From: Posidonia oceanica
Lineage: Eukaryota; Streptophyta; Magnoliopsida; Alismatales; Posidoniaceae
Length of the DNA: 64,000 nucleotides
Assembly: GCA_037176725.1 (NCBI GenBank)
Contig: JAZBRS010000050.1
Span: 19,176,001-19,240,000 of the forward strand
Reading direction: 5' to 3'
Part shown: positions 53,760 to 64,000 of the stretch, piece by piece
Position numbering within the stretch: position 1 is the stretch's first letter
Layout: each line of letters begins with the position of its first letter
The notes under the pieces: generated by a model
Told to the model about the DNA's origin: nothing
Seen by the model: the letters and a program-made list of their open reading frames with translations, nothing else
Databases searched by the model: none
Program-made: the position numbers and the translations under genes

Positions 53760-56700
53760 CGACAGGCTGGATTGATTGGAACCCTCTGGTGGCTGCTGAA
53801 CCCAAGTCTAGACCCAAACCCACGCCTTTCTCTCCTTCTTTCCCCTCAAAACAAGCCCAAACTAAACCTAGGATTACCCCCCTTTCCTGAACCTGAAAAC
53901 TAACCAAAATCTACAGGAAAACTCACCCCTGATGACTTAGCAAACCAACCAAAAAGCCCCCAAAAATTAAAATCAGAACCCCTCCCAAAAACCCTAGGAA
54001 ACTTAGGCAAAGCTACCCTTTTTCTACACCTCAAAACTCCTCCAAAAATTTCTCAAAACTAAACCAAAACCCTGGGACCAAAACTAGAAACTCTAGACCC
54101 CACACCCGTCAAGTTTCACCCCTTTCCAAGACCTCTAAGCCCCCCTTTTGGCCAAATTATCGTTTTCTCTCTCCGGGATTATCATTTTCTCTCTCCTTTC
54201 TCTCTCCTGATTATCCTCCTCCCTTTCACCCCCTTTTCTCCCACTTTCTTGCCTGGCTGTGGCCCCCCTTTGTACTTCTATCTCTTCTCTATCTTATTTC
54301 TTTTTTTAATTTATTTTTAGCATTTTCCTTGATTTTTAAAAAAAATCGTTTCCTCCAACTCATCTCTTTTCCCCTTTATTCCTCCTTTTTTCCTCTTCTT
54401 CTTCCTTCTCTTTTCCTCTTCCTTTCCTTTGCTAAAACCCATAAAAAACCATAAAAATCTCTAAAACTCTAAAACATAAGAGAAACAAACTAGAACTCTA
54501 AGAAAAATAATTAAAAAACATTAAACGAACAATTAAAAACCTAAAACTAACTAAATCAAGCCAAGATAGAAAATCAAAGATGCAAGCTAAAAAATGCAAA
54601 ACAAACCAAAATAAAATGCTGAAAAATCAAGAAAAAAAACTAAAATAAAATCAAAACCCACCAAAAGTGAAAACCCTATCAAAAGAATTAAAAAACAGAC
54701 CCTAAAAAGAAGTAAAACAATTAAAAACACTAAGATAAACAATTGATAAAAAGAAAAAGCTTAATTTACAAATCTAAGAAAAAACAATTTAAGAACTTAA
54801 TTAAAAAGAAAATGAGAAACACATTAAAAAGATTTAACAAAATTTAATCAAACAAGAGAAACCTAATTAAAAAAAACATCAAGAAAACTTAAATAAAAAA
54901 AAAAAACCAAAAACATAACTCAAAAAGGCTTAAGAAAGAAAACCCTAAAAAGACTAGAATTGAAAAGCCCAAAACCCATTCTAATTAATATGAAAATAAA
55001 TCCTAAAAATCCTAATTAATATCCTAAATGCTTAACAAGAAAAACACAATTTTAAGAACAATTTAAAAAAGACTTAACAACACTTAATCAAGTGGAAAAC
55101 GAATTAAAAAACAAAAGAAACCCTAAAACCCTAATCAAGCCCAAAACCCCTTTAAACCACACTAATTAACCTAAAAACAGTCATTAAAAAATTTAATCAA
55201 GACCCTAACCTACAACACAATCACACTAATATTTTACTTATTTTTATTCTTTTTTTCCTAATTTATTTCTCCCCATTCTTCTCCTCCATTTCTCTTCCTC
55301 CTCTTATCCTTTTTTCTTTTTTTCTCTCTGCTGGGCCCGTCAGCCCGTTTCCTTTCTTTTTTTTTATTTTTTTCAAATCCGCGGCCCAGCCCATGGTCAC
55401 AGTCCTCTTCTTCCTCATTCCCTCCGCACAGTACATCCTCTTCTCCTTCTGCAACCGCTCCTGCCACAGTCAGCGTCTCAGCTTCCTGCCATTGCCAGGC
55501 CTGCGCTCGCACGCCTTCTGCCCGGACCGGACCGGCGTGCGCCGCATCGCGTCCGTGCTCCTGCCACCGCCCCCTCGGCATTCAATAGCCACAGCCAGAC
55601 CTGCAAAACCAGAGAAAGGAGAACCATCAGAACCTTAACTGAGAGGGAGAAAAAGGGAGAAGGACCAGAAGTGAGGAAGACCCCCGGCAGAACCGAACTC
55701 GTGTGTGCAATCCCAACCAGAGAGAGCGACCTGAGAGAGAATTCCAGAGCGTTCTTCCCCATCTCAAACAACCTCCTCCTTCCCCGACTGCATTCTTGAA
55801 TTCCAGAGGGAAGAGAACCAGGAGAGAGCAGTCGGAGAGAGTCCTTGGCATCCCGGAGAGAGGTCACCCATTCCAGAGCCAATCTCCACCTGAAGCCTTC
55901 TCCTTTCTTCTCAGAAATCCCCAGAAAATCCTCCTTTTTCTATTCCAGTAATCCGACACCACTTCAAGCCTCCATCCTTCTCCCAATTGCTCCCCCAAAT
56001 TCACCCAGCAGCCAGTCATTTGCCTTCGTCATTTCCCAACCATTTCACCACCTGAAACCACCCAGAAACACCCTCAGACCACCCAACATTCCATCTGAAA
56101 GCCAGCAGCAACCCACTTCGCAATTCCCTCCACTCCAGCCCGCAACCTTCTTCCCAACTCCACCCAGAGATTCACTGAACCTCCACCTTTCCAGAGCACC
56201 CAGCCTCAAGCCCGGTCATCCCCCACAGCCTGCAAACCCCACTACAAACAGTTACCCCTCCTACTGTCCAGAAATCGGCCAACCTTCCAAATCCCCTCCA
56301 CACTCTCTAGAACCATAACCCAGCCATCCAGATCGACTCTCCAGACCTCCAGCTACCTCCCGGAGGGCTTCACTCCACCGGACGAGCAGCAAACAAGGCC
56401 CCCCACCTCTGGCAGCAACCTGAGAACCCAAGAACTCCAGATTCTTCTCCGGGCTCCAAAGCATCCGTCCGATCGCCCAGAAAGCACCGGAAGCTCGCTC
56501 TGAACCAGCTCCAACCTCTGCGAGCGCCCGACAGTCACCGCTGCAACTGCACAGACGACGTCGACCAGCTCCGGTACTGCTGAGGTCGGGAGGACGCACC
56601 AGACGCGGGAAAAGGTAATTCTTCACCTCCTCAGCTCTCTCTCCTTCCCCTACTGCTTTTCCACCGCTTAGAAGTAGGTTTTTTGGTCCGCCTACTCCGT

Positions 56701-59490
56701 TTTCTGCTCGCCGGTTAGACCTTCTTCTCCGGCGCCGTCCTCCGATCTTCCCGACGCTCTAGCCAGCGGAACGCCGTCCCGGTGACCCCTGGAGCTCCGC
56801 ACGGACGTCAGCAGCCGCCTCCTCCGTTAAGCGCCTCCACAGCCCCCCCTGTGCCGGCGGTCGTGAGGTCCAGTAGCTCACTGCTACAATACTCACCTCC
56901 GCCGGCGGTCACTGTGCATTTATTTTTACAGTTATATAGTTTTTTGTGTGAATATTGCATGATTTGCTTAAGTTTCTTTATTTTTGCGTTTCAGTCCTTC
57001 TGTCATTTAAGTTGCTTTGTTTTTAATTTAAAACCATGCTAAATCGCTTTAAGTATTTCTGTTCTTCTGTATTTACATTCCAGTCCTTTTACTGTGCTGT
57101 TTAGTTATAAAATTTTGTGCTTTAGCCCTTCTGGTTTCTTTTTTTGCACATAGGTCCTGCAGTAGATCATTTCATTTAAATGCATTAACTTTACCATATA
57201 ATATTGCATTCTGTGTCCCTGCATTTTACTGTTTTTGCATTTAAGTCCCATGCACTGTAGTAACTTAGGGTTTATTTCCTTATTTTGCATACTGCATTGC
57301 ATATTTGCCCCTCTGATTTTTTCTTTTTGCATTTAGGTCCATTTTAAATGCACAGTAATCATTTTGCATGCATTTTAGCTTATTGCATTGCATTTTCAAC
57401 CCTGCATTTTCAAAAAATTGCATGTCAGTCCATCATCTGTGATTTCAGAGTATATTTTGCATATAAAATTGCATTTTTGACCCTGCATGATTTCAAAATG
57501 ACACATAGGTCCTTTGCATCCCTTTAAAATCATGTAAAATGCCTGTTTTGCCCTTAAAATTGCATTTTAGCTCCCATGTTTGCAAAATTGCACGTAGGCC
57601 CTCCACTTGCATTCCCAGACTCCCCAGAACCCTGTTTTCTGGAAAATTTGCACTTTAGCCCCTGATATTTCCAAAATTGCACTTTGATTTGCCATTGCTT
57701 TCAAAACTCCCCTGACGCATACCCCCTTTTTTAAAATTGCATTCTAAAGCCTATTCTTTGCAAAATTACCCTCTGTCTCCTCCTGTTTTCAAAACCCCTG
57801 TCTGTGGGCCCCAATCCTTTTCAAAACTTTGCATTTAAACCCCTTTTCTTTTTTAAAAATAGCATTTAAACTCCTGTTTTTCTGAAAATCATCCTTCTTG
57901 CCTTTTCTGCTTCTTGCATGCATTCTGCATTCTGCATTCATTTAGGCTTGCATTTAGCATCCCTTTGCACACACTAAGTCCCTTTAGCTCCCTTTCACTT
58001 GGGAGGACCTCTTTACACACCCCTAGGACCCCCTGAACACTTAGATCTGTTCTTCTCCCCTGTTCTGGCCCTCCTGCCTTGAAGCTGCGATATCTTCCAA
58101 TCTGACCGTTGGATCTCCCCAAATAAGCTGCCAGAGCGACCCCGGCGGAGCATTCTTCAGCATGGACCAACCGGATTTCAGATCAGGCTTCGGGTGCCCA
58201 AGGTAAGTCCCCCTGAACTTCGGCAGTATTGTTTTGCATATCATTTGCATCGCATGGTTTTTGCGCACTCTTTTTCGCTTTGTCTTGCACCGTTTTGCGT
58301 GCCGCTTCTTTGTCTTGCGCCGTTTTGCGTGCCCTTTGGTTTTCTCGTCCCGTTTTGCGTGCAGTTCTGTTTTCTCGCACCGTTTTGCATGCCCTTTGGT
58401 TTTCTTGCTCCGTTTTACGTGCAGTTCTGTTTTCTCGCTCCGTTTTACGTGCCCTTTGGTTTTCTTGCTCCGTTTTGCGCGTAGTTCTGTTTTCTCGCAC
58501 CGTTTTACGTGCCGCTTCTTTGTCTTGCACCGTTTTGCGTGCCCTTTGGTTTTCTTGCTCCGTTTTGCATGCAGCTTCGTTTTCCCTCACCGTTTTGCGT
58601 GCCCTCTCGTTTTCTCGCCCCGTTTTGCGTGCCGCTTTGTTTTCTTGCTTTGTTTTGTGCCCCTTTTCGTTTTCCTACACTGTTTCGCATTCTTGTTCTG
58701 TTTCTCGCATCGTTTTGCGTATCGGCCTCGTTCCTTGCATCGTTTTGCGTTCTTGCTTCGTTTCTCGCATCGTTTCACGTGTTTTGCGTGGTTTCCCCTT
58801 TGCATGTCGCCCGCATTGCCTGTTTTCCCCGCTGTTTTGTTTTATCGCCTGCATTTGCATATAGGGCAGTGATGCTTACTGTCCGGAGTTCTCACGAGCC
58901 AGGTCTCGCCCTGTTCGGAACACAGACAGCGTTGCTGAGCGTTTAGATTGCACGTTTACTTTCTTGCATTGCTCTCCCCCACTTAGAGCACACCTTTGAG
59001 CATTTAGATAGGCATTCATTGGCACTTAGGCATCTAAAGTCTGCATTTCCCTGCGTATGCGAGCGTAAGCCTAGAAAGACCGATTCTCGGTCGTGTCGGG
59101 GGTGCCTAACACCTTCCCCGCGCGTAACAGGAGTCCTTACCCTCTCTTGGCCCGCAATGACCATATTGCCCTTATCCTAGGCACGAGTCACATCATTTGC
59201 ATTCATTTGCATCTCATTTCTTCTGCATTGCCTTGCATTGCATCTTTTGCTTGGTTTTGCGTGATTATTCACGCATTTCCCCGGTTTTCCTTGTCTCCCG
59301 ATCTAATAGACTTGGTGGCGACTCCGATTTTGTCTTATCTTCTTCTTTTCCTTCCTTTTTTCTCTCTTTTAAATGCTTTCGAGTTAGGTCTTCCTTCTTG
59401 GACATAGCCGCTAATAGTGAGCCTGATTCTGATCGGTGCATGCGAGCTTTGGCAACGTGCATGGACGATCCGAACACTGGGATTACTACG
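53744..59490 (+). mobile_element. 3' LTR of element C (5747 bp)
   Basis: Near copy of 40334-46078 with the same block order (minisatellite at 58283-58790, donor-like site at 56615, PBS-like motif at 59316). It ends in ACTACG where the 5' LTR ends in ACTACA, a terminal change. The following GCAGG matches the left target duplication, which fixes the boundary. Confidence 0.93.
58283..58790 (+). repeat. 30-bp minisatellite in the 3' LTR of C
   Basis: Same unit order and copy number as at 44870-45375, with a few C/T and G/A differences. The array has not changed length since insertion. Confidence 0.9.
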
Positions 59491-59495
59491 GCAGG
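59491..59495. repeat. Target site duplication of C, right copy (GCAGG)
   Basis: Matches 40329-40333. Confidence 0.92.
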
Positions 59496-60236
59496 GCTCT
59501 CCTCATTCCCATTTTGGAAACAAGGAGGACCTGGCCCGAACTTTGACTCTCTTCTGGGGTAGGTGAGAGGTGCGGGATTACCCTACCTGCCTTCATTTTT
59601 GGAGTGGGCTTTTGTTCCTCTCCTTTTCCTTTTCCAGGATTCTCTTTTTTTCATCATTCTCTCTTTTTTGTTTTCTTTCTTTTCTTCTTTTTTCATTCTT
59701 TTTTTTTTTTTTTTTTTTTTCAAGCTTGCAGGTTTCCGCCATCCCTACCCTAGGGGAAGTGGGTGTCTAATTTCTGAGCCGTGGGGTTAGGGCCCTTCGG
59801 GTACTAACTTTTGGCTCTCTCTTTCTTTCTTTTCTTGCGCATCTAGGCTTAGACATGTATTACTTTTTGGCTAATGCCTAGCATTCTTCTAGGAGCGTAA
59901 GTCTTTAGGTGTTTGGGCATTTCGCCCGCTCTCACTGAGTAGTGGCTCTCTCACTAGCTAAGACATCTAAGTAGTGTCAGGTGAGGTCGGGAGACTCCTT
60001 CCGCAGCAGACAAGCACCTCCAATTTTCATCACCGGGCGATATGCAATGCATGATTTGATGAGGATTGTAAACGGGATGAGAGAAGGAAAGTACGGGAAT
60101 GCCGTGATGTCAGAAAGTGCAGGAGATAGGATGAAGTGATATATGGGGGAGATAAGGTGAAAAAAGAGGTACAAAAACATGCGAGTGGTGGGAGTACAAA
60201 AAAGTGGGAGGAATGATCCGCAATGGTTACTCTCAG
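59496..60236 (-). other. Spacer of B between pol and the C insertion
   Basis: Noncoding on both strands as far as I can see. It holds a run of about 21 T at 59700-59720 (A on the sense strand of B) within a pyrimidine-rich stretch, and ordinary AT-rich sequence. In B it joins 40333 once C is removed. Confidence 0.6.
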
Positions 60237-61400
60237 CTACTGATAGTACTTCTTGAGGTAGCACAAGTTGACCGGCTCGGACTGCTCGACCTGGTCCATG
60301 TCCTCAAGAGTTACCGCACCACCCGAGAAGACCTGCTTAACCACGAAGGGACCACACCAGTTAGGTCAGAATTTGCCTCGACCATCGGGTAAGTGAATGG
60401 CGCGCAGAACGAGATCCCCTGGCTAGAAGCTTCTAGGCCGGACTTTTTTCAAGAACGCTCTAGCCATTCGCTTCTGGTAACAGTGAGCATTATGCATGGC
60501 TTGTAGTCTGTGCTCATCAATCAGATTCAGTTGGACGCAGTGGTCTTCGACCCATTCTGCCTCCTCCAACTCAGCTTTTCGTAGGATCCGTAGTGAGGGG
60601 ATCTCTACCTCAACGGGTAATACTGCTTCCATACCGTACACCAGAGAGTACGGGGTGACTCCTGTTGAGGTCCGGATTGATGTCCTGTATGCCCAGAGCG
60701 CGTACGGGAGCTTATCATGCCAATCCTTGTGGGTTTCTGCCATCTTCTTCATGATTTTGATGATGTTTTTGTTAGCAGACTCCACTGCTCCATTCATCTG
60801 TGGCCGATAAGGAGAGGACCTGTGATGCTTGATCTTGAGACTCTACAGGAATTCCTCAGTTCTTTTGGCAATGAAGTTCGTACCATTATCAGAGATGATG
60901 GAGTAAGGGACCCCGTATCGGGCAACGATATTGTTCCTGATAAACTTTTCTATTGCCACTGCAGTGATCGTCTTATAAAAGGCTGCTTCCACCCACTTAG
61001 TGAAGTAGTCAATTGCTACCATGATGAAGCGATGGCCGTTCGAAGCGGCGGAGTGTATTGCGCCAATGACGTCAATCCCCCAGGTGGAGAAAGGCCATGG
61101 CGAGGACATGTTATGCAGCTGATGAGGGGGGGCCTTGATAAAATTACCATGGACCTGACAGTTGTGGCATTTACGCACGAACCGGCAACAGTCTGCCTCC
61201 ATGGTTTGCCAGAAATACCCTTGGAGCATGATCTTCTTGGCTAAGAGGACGCTGTTCATGTGCGGGCCACAGGTCCCTGCATGCACTTGAAGCATTAGCG
61301 TATCAGCCTCCGGCTTGTCCAGACAGCGTAATAGCATCTGATTGTATGATCTTCTGTATAGCTGCCCAGCCCATAATACATATTTTGACGCCAGACGCGC
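60237..61400 (-). pseudogene. Integrase region of pol of B, decayed
   Basis: Integrase would insert the cDNA. On the minus strand there is first an HHCC-type zinc region (HAGTCGPHMNS, later CHNCQVHGN; near 61150-61290). The catalytic core follows: D in WGIDVIG (about 61075), D in IISDNGTNF (about 60890) and E in GAVESANKN (about 60780). After that come SIRTSTGVTPYSLVYG and a GPF-type C-terminal motif (CGPFVVKQV, about 60330-60356). Stops interrupt the frame at 60843 (TAG), 60423 (TAG) and 60366 (TGA), and the expected end is TAG at 60237. The catalytic residues are all still present, so the decay is by nonsense changes. Confidence 0.87.
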
Positions 61401-61499
61401 CAAAGTTCTCTTATCTTCTGCATTGGTGCCAGGCGGAAGGCTGCCGGATTCCAGGAATGCTTTGATGTCGTGATACCATGGCCGCTCTTCTGCCGAATC

Positions 61500-61985
61500 T
61501 GCTTCCTCTACGTTCATGCAATGTGCGGGCTCCTCTATGCAGGTAACTGACACATCTACCATGCTGTTTTCTGGTATACTGAGCCAAGATGCCAGGGTTG
61601 CTAGCGTGTCTGCATACGCATTCTTTGCTCTGTTCATGTATGTGAAATTGATGCTCCCGAACTCTTCTATTAGCCTCAGCAGGCATTCGTGATATGGCAC
61701 AAGTTTCGGATCCTTTGTCTTCCAGTCGCCATTCACTTGAGAGATTACCAGCATGGCATCGCCATGCACACGCAACTTCTGTGCGTTGTGCTCGAGGGCG
61801 ACTTTCAAACCCAGGATGCACGCTTCATATTCTACTTCATTGTTTGTGCACGCGAAAGTCAACTTCCTCCAAAAGGGATCATCTGCCCCTGGGGCGTGGT
61901 CATCACTGCGCCTATGCCTCGACCCTTTTTGTTGACAGCGCCGTCAAAGTACAACTGCCATTGCTCTTGCTCCTCAGAGTCTTTC
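61500..61985 (-). pseudogene. Second, archaeal-type RNase H of pol of B, frameshifted
   Basis: Starts at WQLYFDGAVNKKG (about 61935-61960, with the first acidic residue in FDGA). It continues across a one-base frameshift near 61860-61885 into FACTNNEVEYEACILGL and GDAMLVISQVNG. The extra RNase H between the first RNase H and integrase is a hallmark of the Tat clade and supports the classification. Confidence 0.85.
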
Positions 61986-63646
61986 TCCTCTGAGTCCTCC
62001 ATTGCAAAGAGAATGTCCTCGTCAGGGAACTGCGTCTGGAGTGGCTGGTATTCAGGCAAAGGAAAATCTGCAAGGTGATCTGCCATAGCCTGGCCCTTCA
62101 TAGACCTCTGTGTGACGAAGGTGATGTCGTACTGAGATAACAACACCTGCCATTTGACACATCTGCCCACCAAAGCCGGCTTTTGGAAGAGAAATTTGAT
62201 AGGATCATGCCGGCACAAGAGCTGAACTGGGTACGCCATCATATAATGTCTCAGTTTTTGTGCGGCCCAGACAAGGGACAGACAGGTTTTCTCCATTGTG
62301 CTGTACCTAGCCTCGCATTCATTAAACTTCTTGCTCAGGTAGTAGATGGTGCGCTCCTTCCTACTAGATTCGTCGAGTTGGCCCAAGATGGCGCCCATGG
62401 AGTGCTGCGTGGTAGAAAGGTAGAGGAGCAAAGGTCTTCCTAGCGTGGGAGGGACCAGGACAGGAGGTTTGACCAGCAGTTGCTTGATTTTATCAAATGC
62501 GGCCTGGCATTCCTCGTTCCAGTCGATTTGTGCGTTCTTCTTCAGGAGTTTGAAAATAGGCTCGCAGATGGGCATAAGCTGTGCAATGAAGCGACTGATA
62601 TACTGTAAACGCCCAAGTAGGCCTCGAACCACCTTCTCGGTTCTAGGGGGTGGCATGTCCACGATGGCTTTTGCTTTCAACGGGTCCACTTCAATCCCCC
62701 TTTGGCTAACAATGTAGCCCAGAAGTTTGCCAGATGAAACCCCAAACACGCATTTACTGGGGTTAAGCCTCAGTCTGTATTTCCTCAATCGGTCAAAGAG
62801 CCTCTTCAGGCAAGCAAGGTGATCCTCAGGCTCTTTGGTCTTTGCAATCATGTCATCTACATAGACCTCCACTTCTTGGTGCATGAGGTCGTGGAAAAGT
62901 GTAGTCATTGCCCTTTGATAAGTTGCGCCAGCATTCTTCAACCCAAACGGCATAACTTGATAACAGAAGACCCCCCAGGGGGTGATGAATGAAGTCTTTT
63001 CCATGTCTTCTTCTGCCATTTTGATCTAATTATAGCCAGAGAAGCCGTCCATAAAGGATAGCATCTTGTGGCCCGCAGTGTTGTCGACTAGGAAGTCAAT
63101 GTGAGGCAATGGGAAATCATCCTTGGGGCTCGCCTTGTTCAGGTCCCTGTAGTCGATACATATCCGGATCCGGCCATCCTTCTTGGGCACTGGCACGATG
63201 TTCGCAAGCCACTCAGGGTAAAGGATGACCTTCAGAAAATTGACATCGAGCTGCTTCATTATCTCTTCCTTGATCATGAGCAGCCATTGTGGTCGCCATC
63301 TTCTCAGTTTCTACTTTACTGGCTTGGCGTCTGGCTTCAAGGGCAAGTTATGGACCACTATTTCGACATCAAGACCAACCATGTCTTCATAAGTCCAGGC
63401 GAAGACATTTGCATACTCTTTCAGGAACACAATGAACTCTATTTTGGCCTGGGGCGACAGTAGGGCACTGATGCGAACTTCTTTGGTTTCTTCGGCTGTG
63501 CCGAGGTTAACAACCTCTGTTTCTTCCTCAACATGAAGGTTGGGACCTTCTGGATCATCGTCATAGGGCCGGAACTCGGGCGATGGGTCATCGTCCTCTG
63601 CGACTGGTGGTGATGGTGAGAGTGCGGCCTCTGACGCCATAGGGTC
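61986..63646 (-). pseudogene. Reverse transcriptase and first RNase H of pol of B, decayed
   Basis: The pre-RT stretch FLKEYANVFAWTYEDM (near 63410-63430) is followed by the RT fingers and palm: VPKKDGRIRICIDYRDLN, FPLPHIDFLVDNTAGH, FMDGFSGYN and the catalytic YVDDM (codons at 62852-62863). The thumb and connection hold LLGRLQYISRF. The first RNase H (about 62060-62430) lacks the usual first aspartate (YLSTTQHSMGAIL), as is common in this clade. TAG stops occur at 63647, 63311 and 63026, the last between GFSGYN and IKMAEED. Without the stops the frame would be continuous from 63646 to 61860. Confidence 0.9.
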
Positions 63647-64000
63647 CTACCATGAGGGTTGCTGTTCTGTGGCAGGAGAGTGCGTGACTAACTGAGTCGG
63701 CAGCATTGCCTGAGATGCGGTTACTGAAAAGGGCTGAGTTACGCTGCTGACTGAACTCAGTGATTGACCCTCCTGAGAGGGTGACAGTTGTACCGATGCG
63801 ATAGCGGTTGCGAGCGGACTGACTAGCTGCGCCTGAGTTGGTGCTTTTGAACTCAGAGCGGCCTGAGCTGGTACTGGTGATGCTGACAAGACTGCAGGAA
63901 AATCAGAGACTGTCAAATCTGCCAAAGGTTCTGCCAAATCTGCTGCTTTATGATCTGTGGAAGGAAAGGCCAGACAAACCGACCGAGGTGCTGTTGAGTT
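63647..64000 (-). pseudogene. Protease-RT linker of B, runs off the window
   Basis: On the minus strand, low-complexity A/S/P/Q-rich sequence (PVPAQAALSSKAPTQAQLV) in the frame that leads into reverse transcriptase. It is the counterpart of 21523-23022 in A. The protease and gag of B should follow beyond 64000. Confidence 0.65.

Larger units (their letters stand above)
40334..59490 (+). mobile_element. Element C: complete gag-only, non-autonomous Tat retrotransposon (19.2 kb)
   Basis: Both LTRs (5745 and 5747 bp), both GCAGG copies, primer binding sites, an intact gag and a polypurine tract are present. The internal part is 7.67 kb: leader 46079-47794, gag 47795-49963, and 3.8 kb noncoding. 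No protease, reverse transcriptase, RNase H or integrase motif is seen, so it must rely on enzymes made in trans. The architecture fits the elements described as TR-GAG. LTRs and polypurine tract match those of B, so a B-like autonomous element is the likely helper. The two LTRs are close: about 8 differences by eye in about 660 bp at 44790-45450 against 58200-58860, with more in the first 260 bp. This is the youngest full insertion in the window. Confidence 0.92.
23023..64000 (-). mobile_element. Element B: Tat-clade retrotransposon on the minus strand, with nested insertions
   Basis: Read on the minus strand: pol pseudogene (64000 to 60237), spacer, DUF7745-like ORF (39786-38548), hairpin arrays (38096-30738), polypurine tract, and 3' LTR (30165-23023). 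Its gag, leader and 5' LTR lie beyond the right edge. Two later insertions interrupt it: C (40334-59490) and S2 (31142-36959). Removing both with one copy of each target duplication gives a continuous internal region. B cannot transpose itself because pol holds at least six stops and a frameshift. Confidence 0.88.

Noticed and set aside
59700..59720. A run of about 21 T as a retroposon poly(A) tail
   Set aside because: No non-LTR element or target duplication is next to it, and it lies in a longer pyrimidine-rich stretch. A simple repeat is enough.

Overview
The window is plant nuclear DNA made entirely of nested LTR retrotransposons of the Ty3/gypsy Tat clade (Ogre-like). I see no single-copy host gene, rRNA, tRNA or CRISPR array. 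Four things point to a seed plant. LTRs run from TGTTGACACCCC to GGGATTACTACA and create 5-bp target duplications. The primer binding site TGGCGACTCCGCTGGGGA is complementary to the 3' end of plant tRNA-Arg. The gag carries a C-X2-H-X4-H-X4-C knuckle. The pol carries a second, archaeal-type RNase H after a degenerate first one. Most LTRs are very long (5.7-7.1 kb), so LTR is the commonest sequence here. The species cannot be named from the sequence.

Layout. 1-5162 and 10924-11446 are the two halves of one old LTR (E), split by a solo LTR (S1, 5163-10923, target duplication CACGC). 11447-13130 is a fragment of the 3' noncoding region of a C-like element (D). 13131-23022 is the 5' part of a plus-strand element A with a different, shorter LTR (3.27 kb), a decayed gag and a decayed protease. 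A is cut at 23022 by element B. B lies on the minus strand: its 3' LTR is 23023-30165, then (leftmost to rightmost) polypurine tract, hairpin-repeat arrays, a DUF7745-like ORF and a decayed pol that runs off the right edge. B is itself interrupted by a solo LTR (S2, 31142-36959, duplication GATAG) and by a complete plus-strand element C (40334-59490, duplication GCAGG).

Relative order: D is older than E and A; E is older than S1; A is older than B; B is older than C and S2. C has two nearly matching LTRs, an uninterrupted 722-codon gag and no protease, reverse transcriptase or integrase. It is therefore a gag-only, non-autonomous element. It shares its LTR type, polypurine tract and 3' structures with B, whose relatives could supply pol.

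The less ordinary signals are: four tandem copies of the primer binding site in the leader of C; seven modules in the LTR of A, most of them two adjacent 29-nt hairpins; hairpin repeats with covarying arms in the 3' regions of B and C; a stem-loop around the polypurine tract; a conserved splice-donor-like site inside the LTRs paired with an acceptor-like site before gag; and a 30-bp minisatellite inside every LTR that creates long false reading frames. Copy differences and boundaries were read by eye; no alignment or database search was run.
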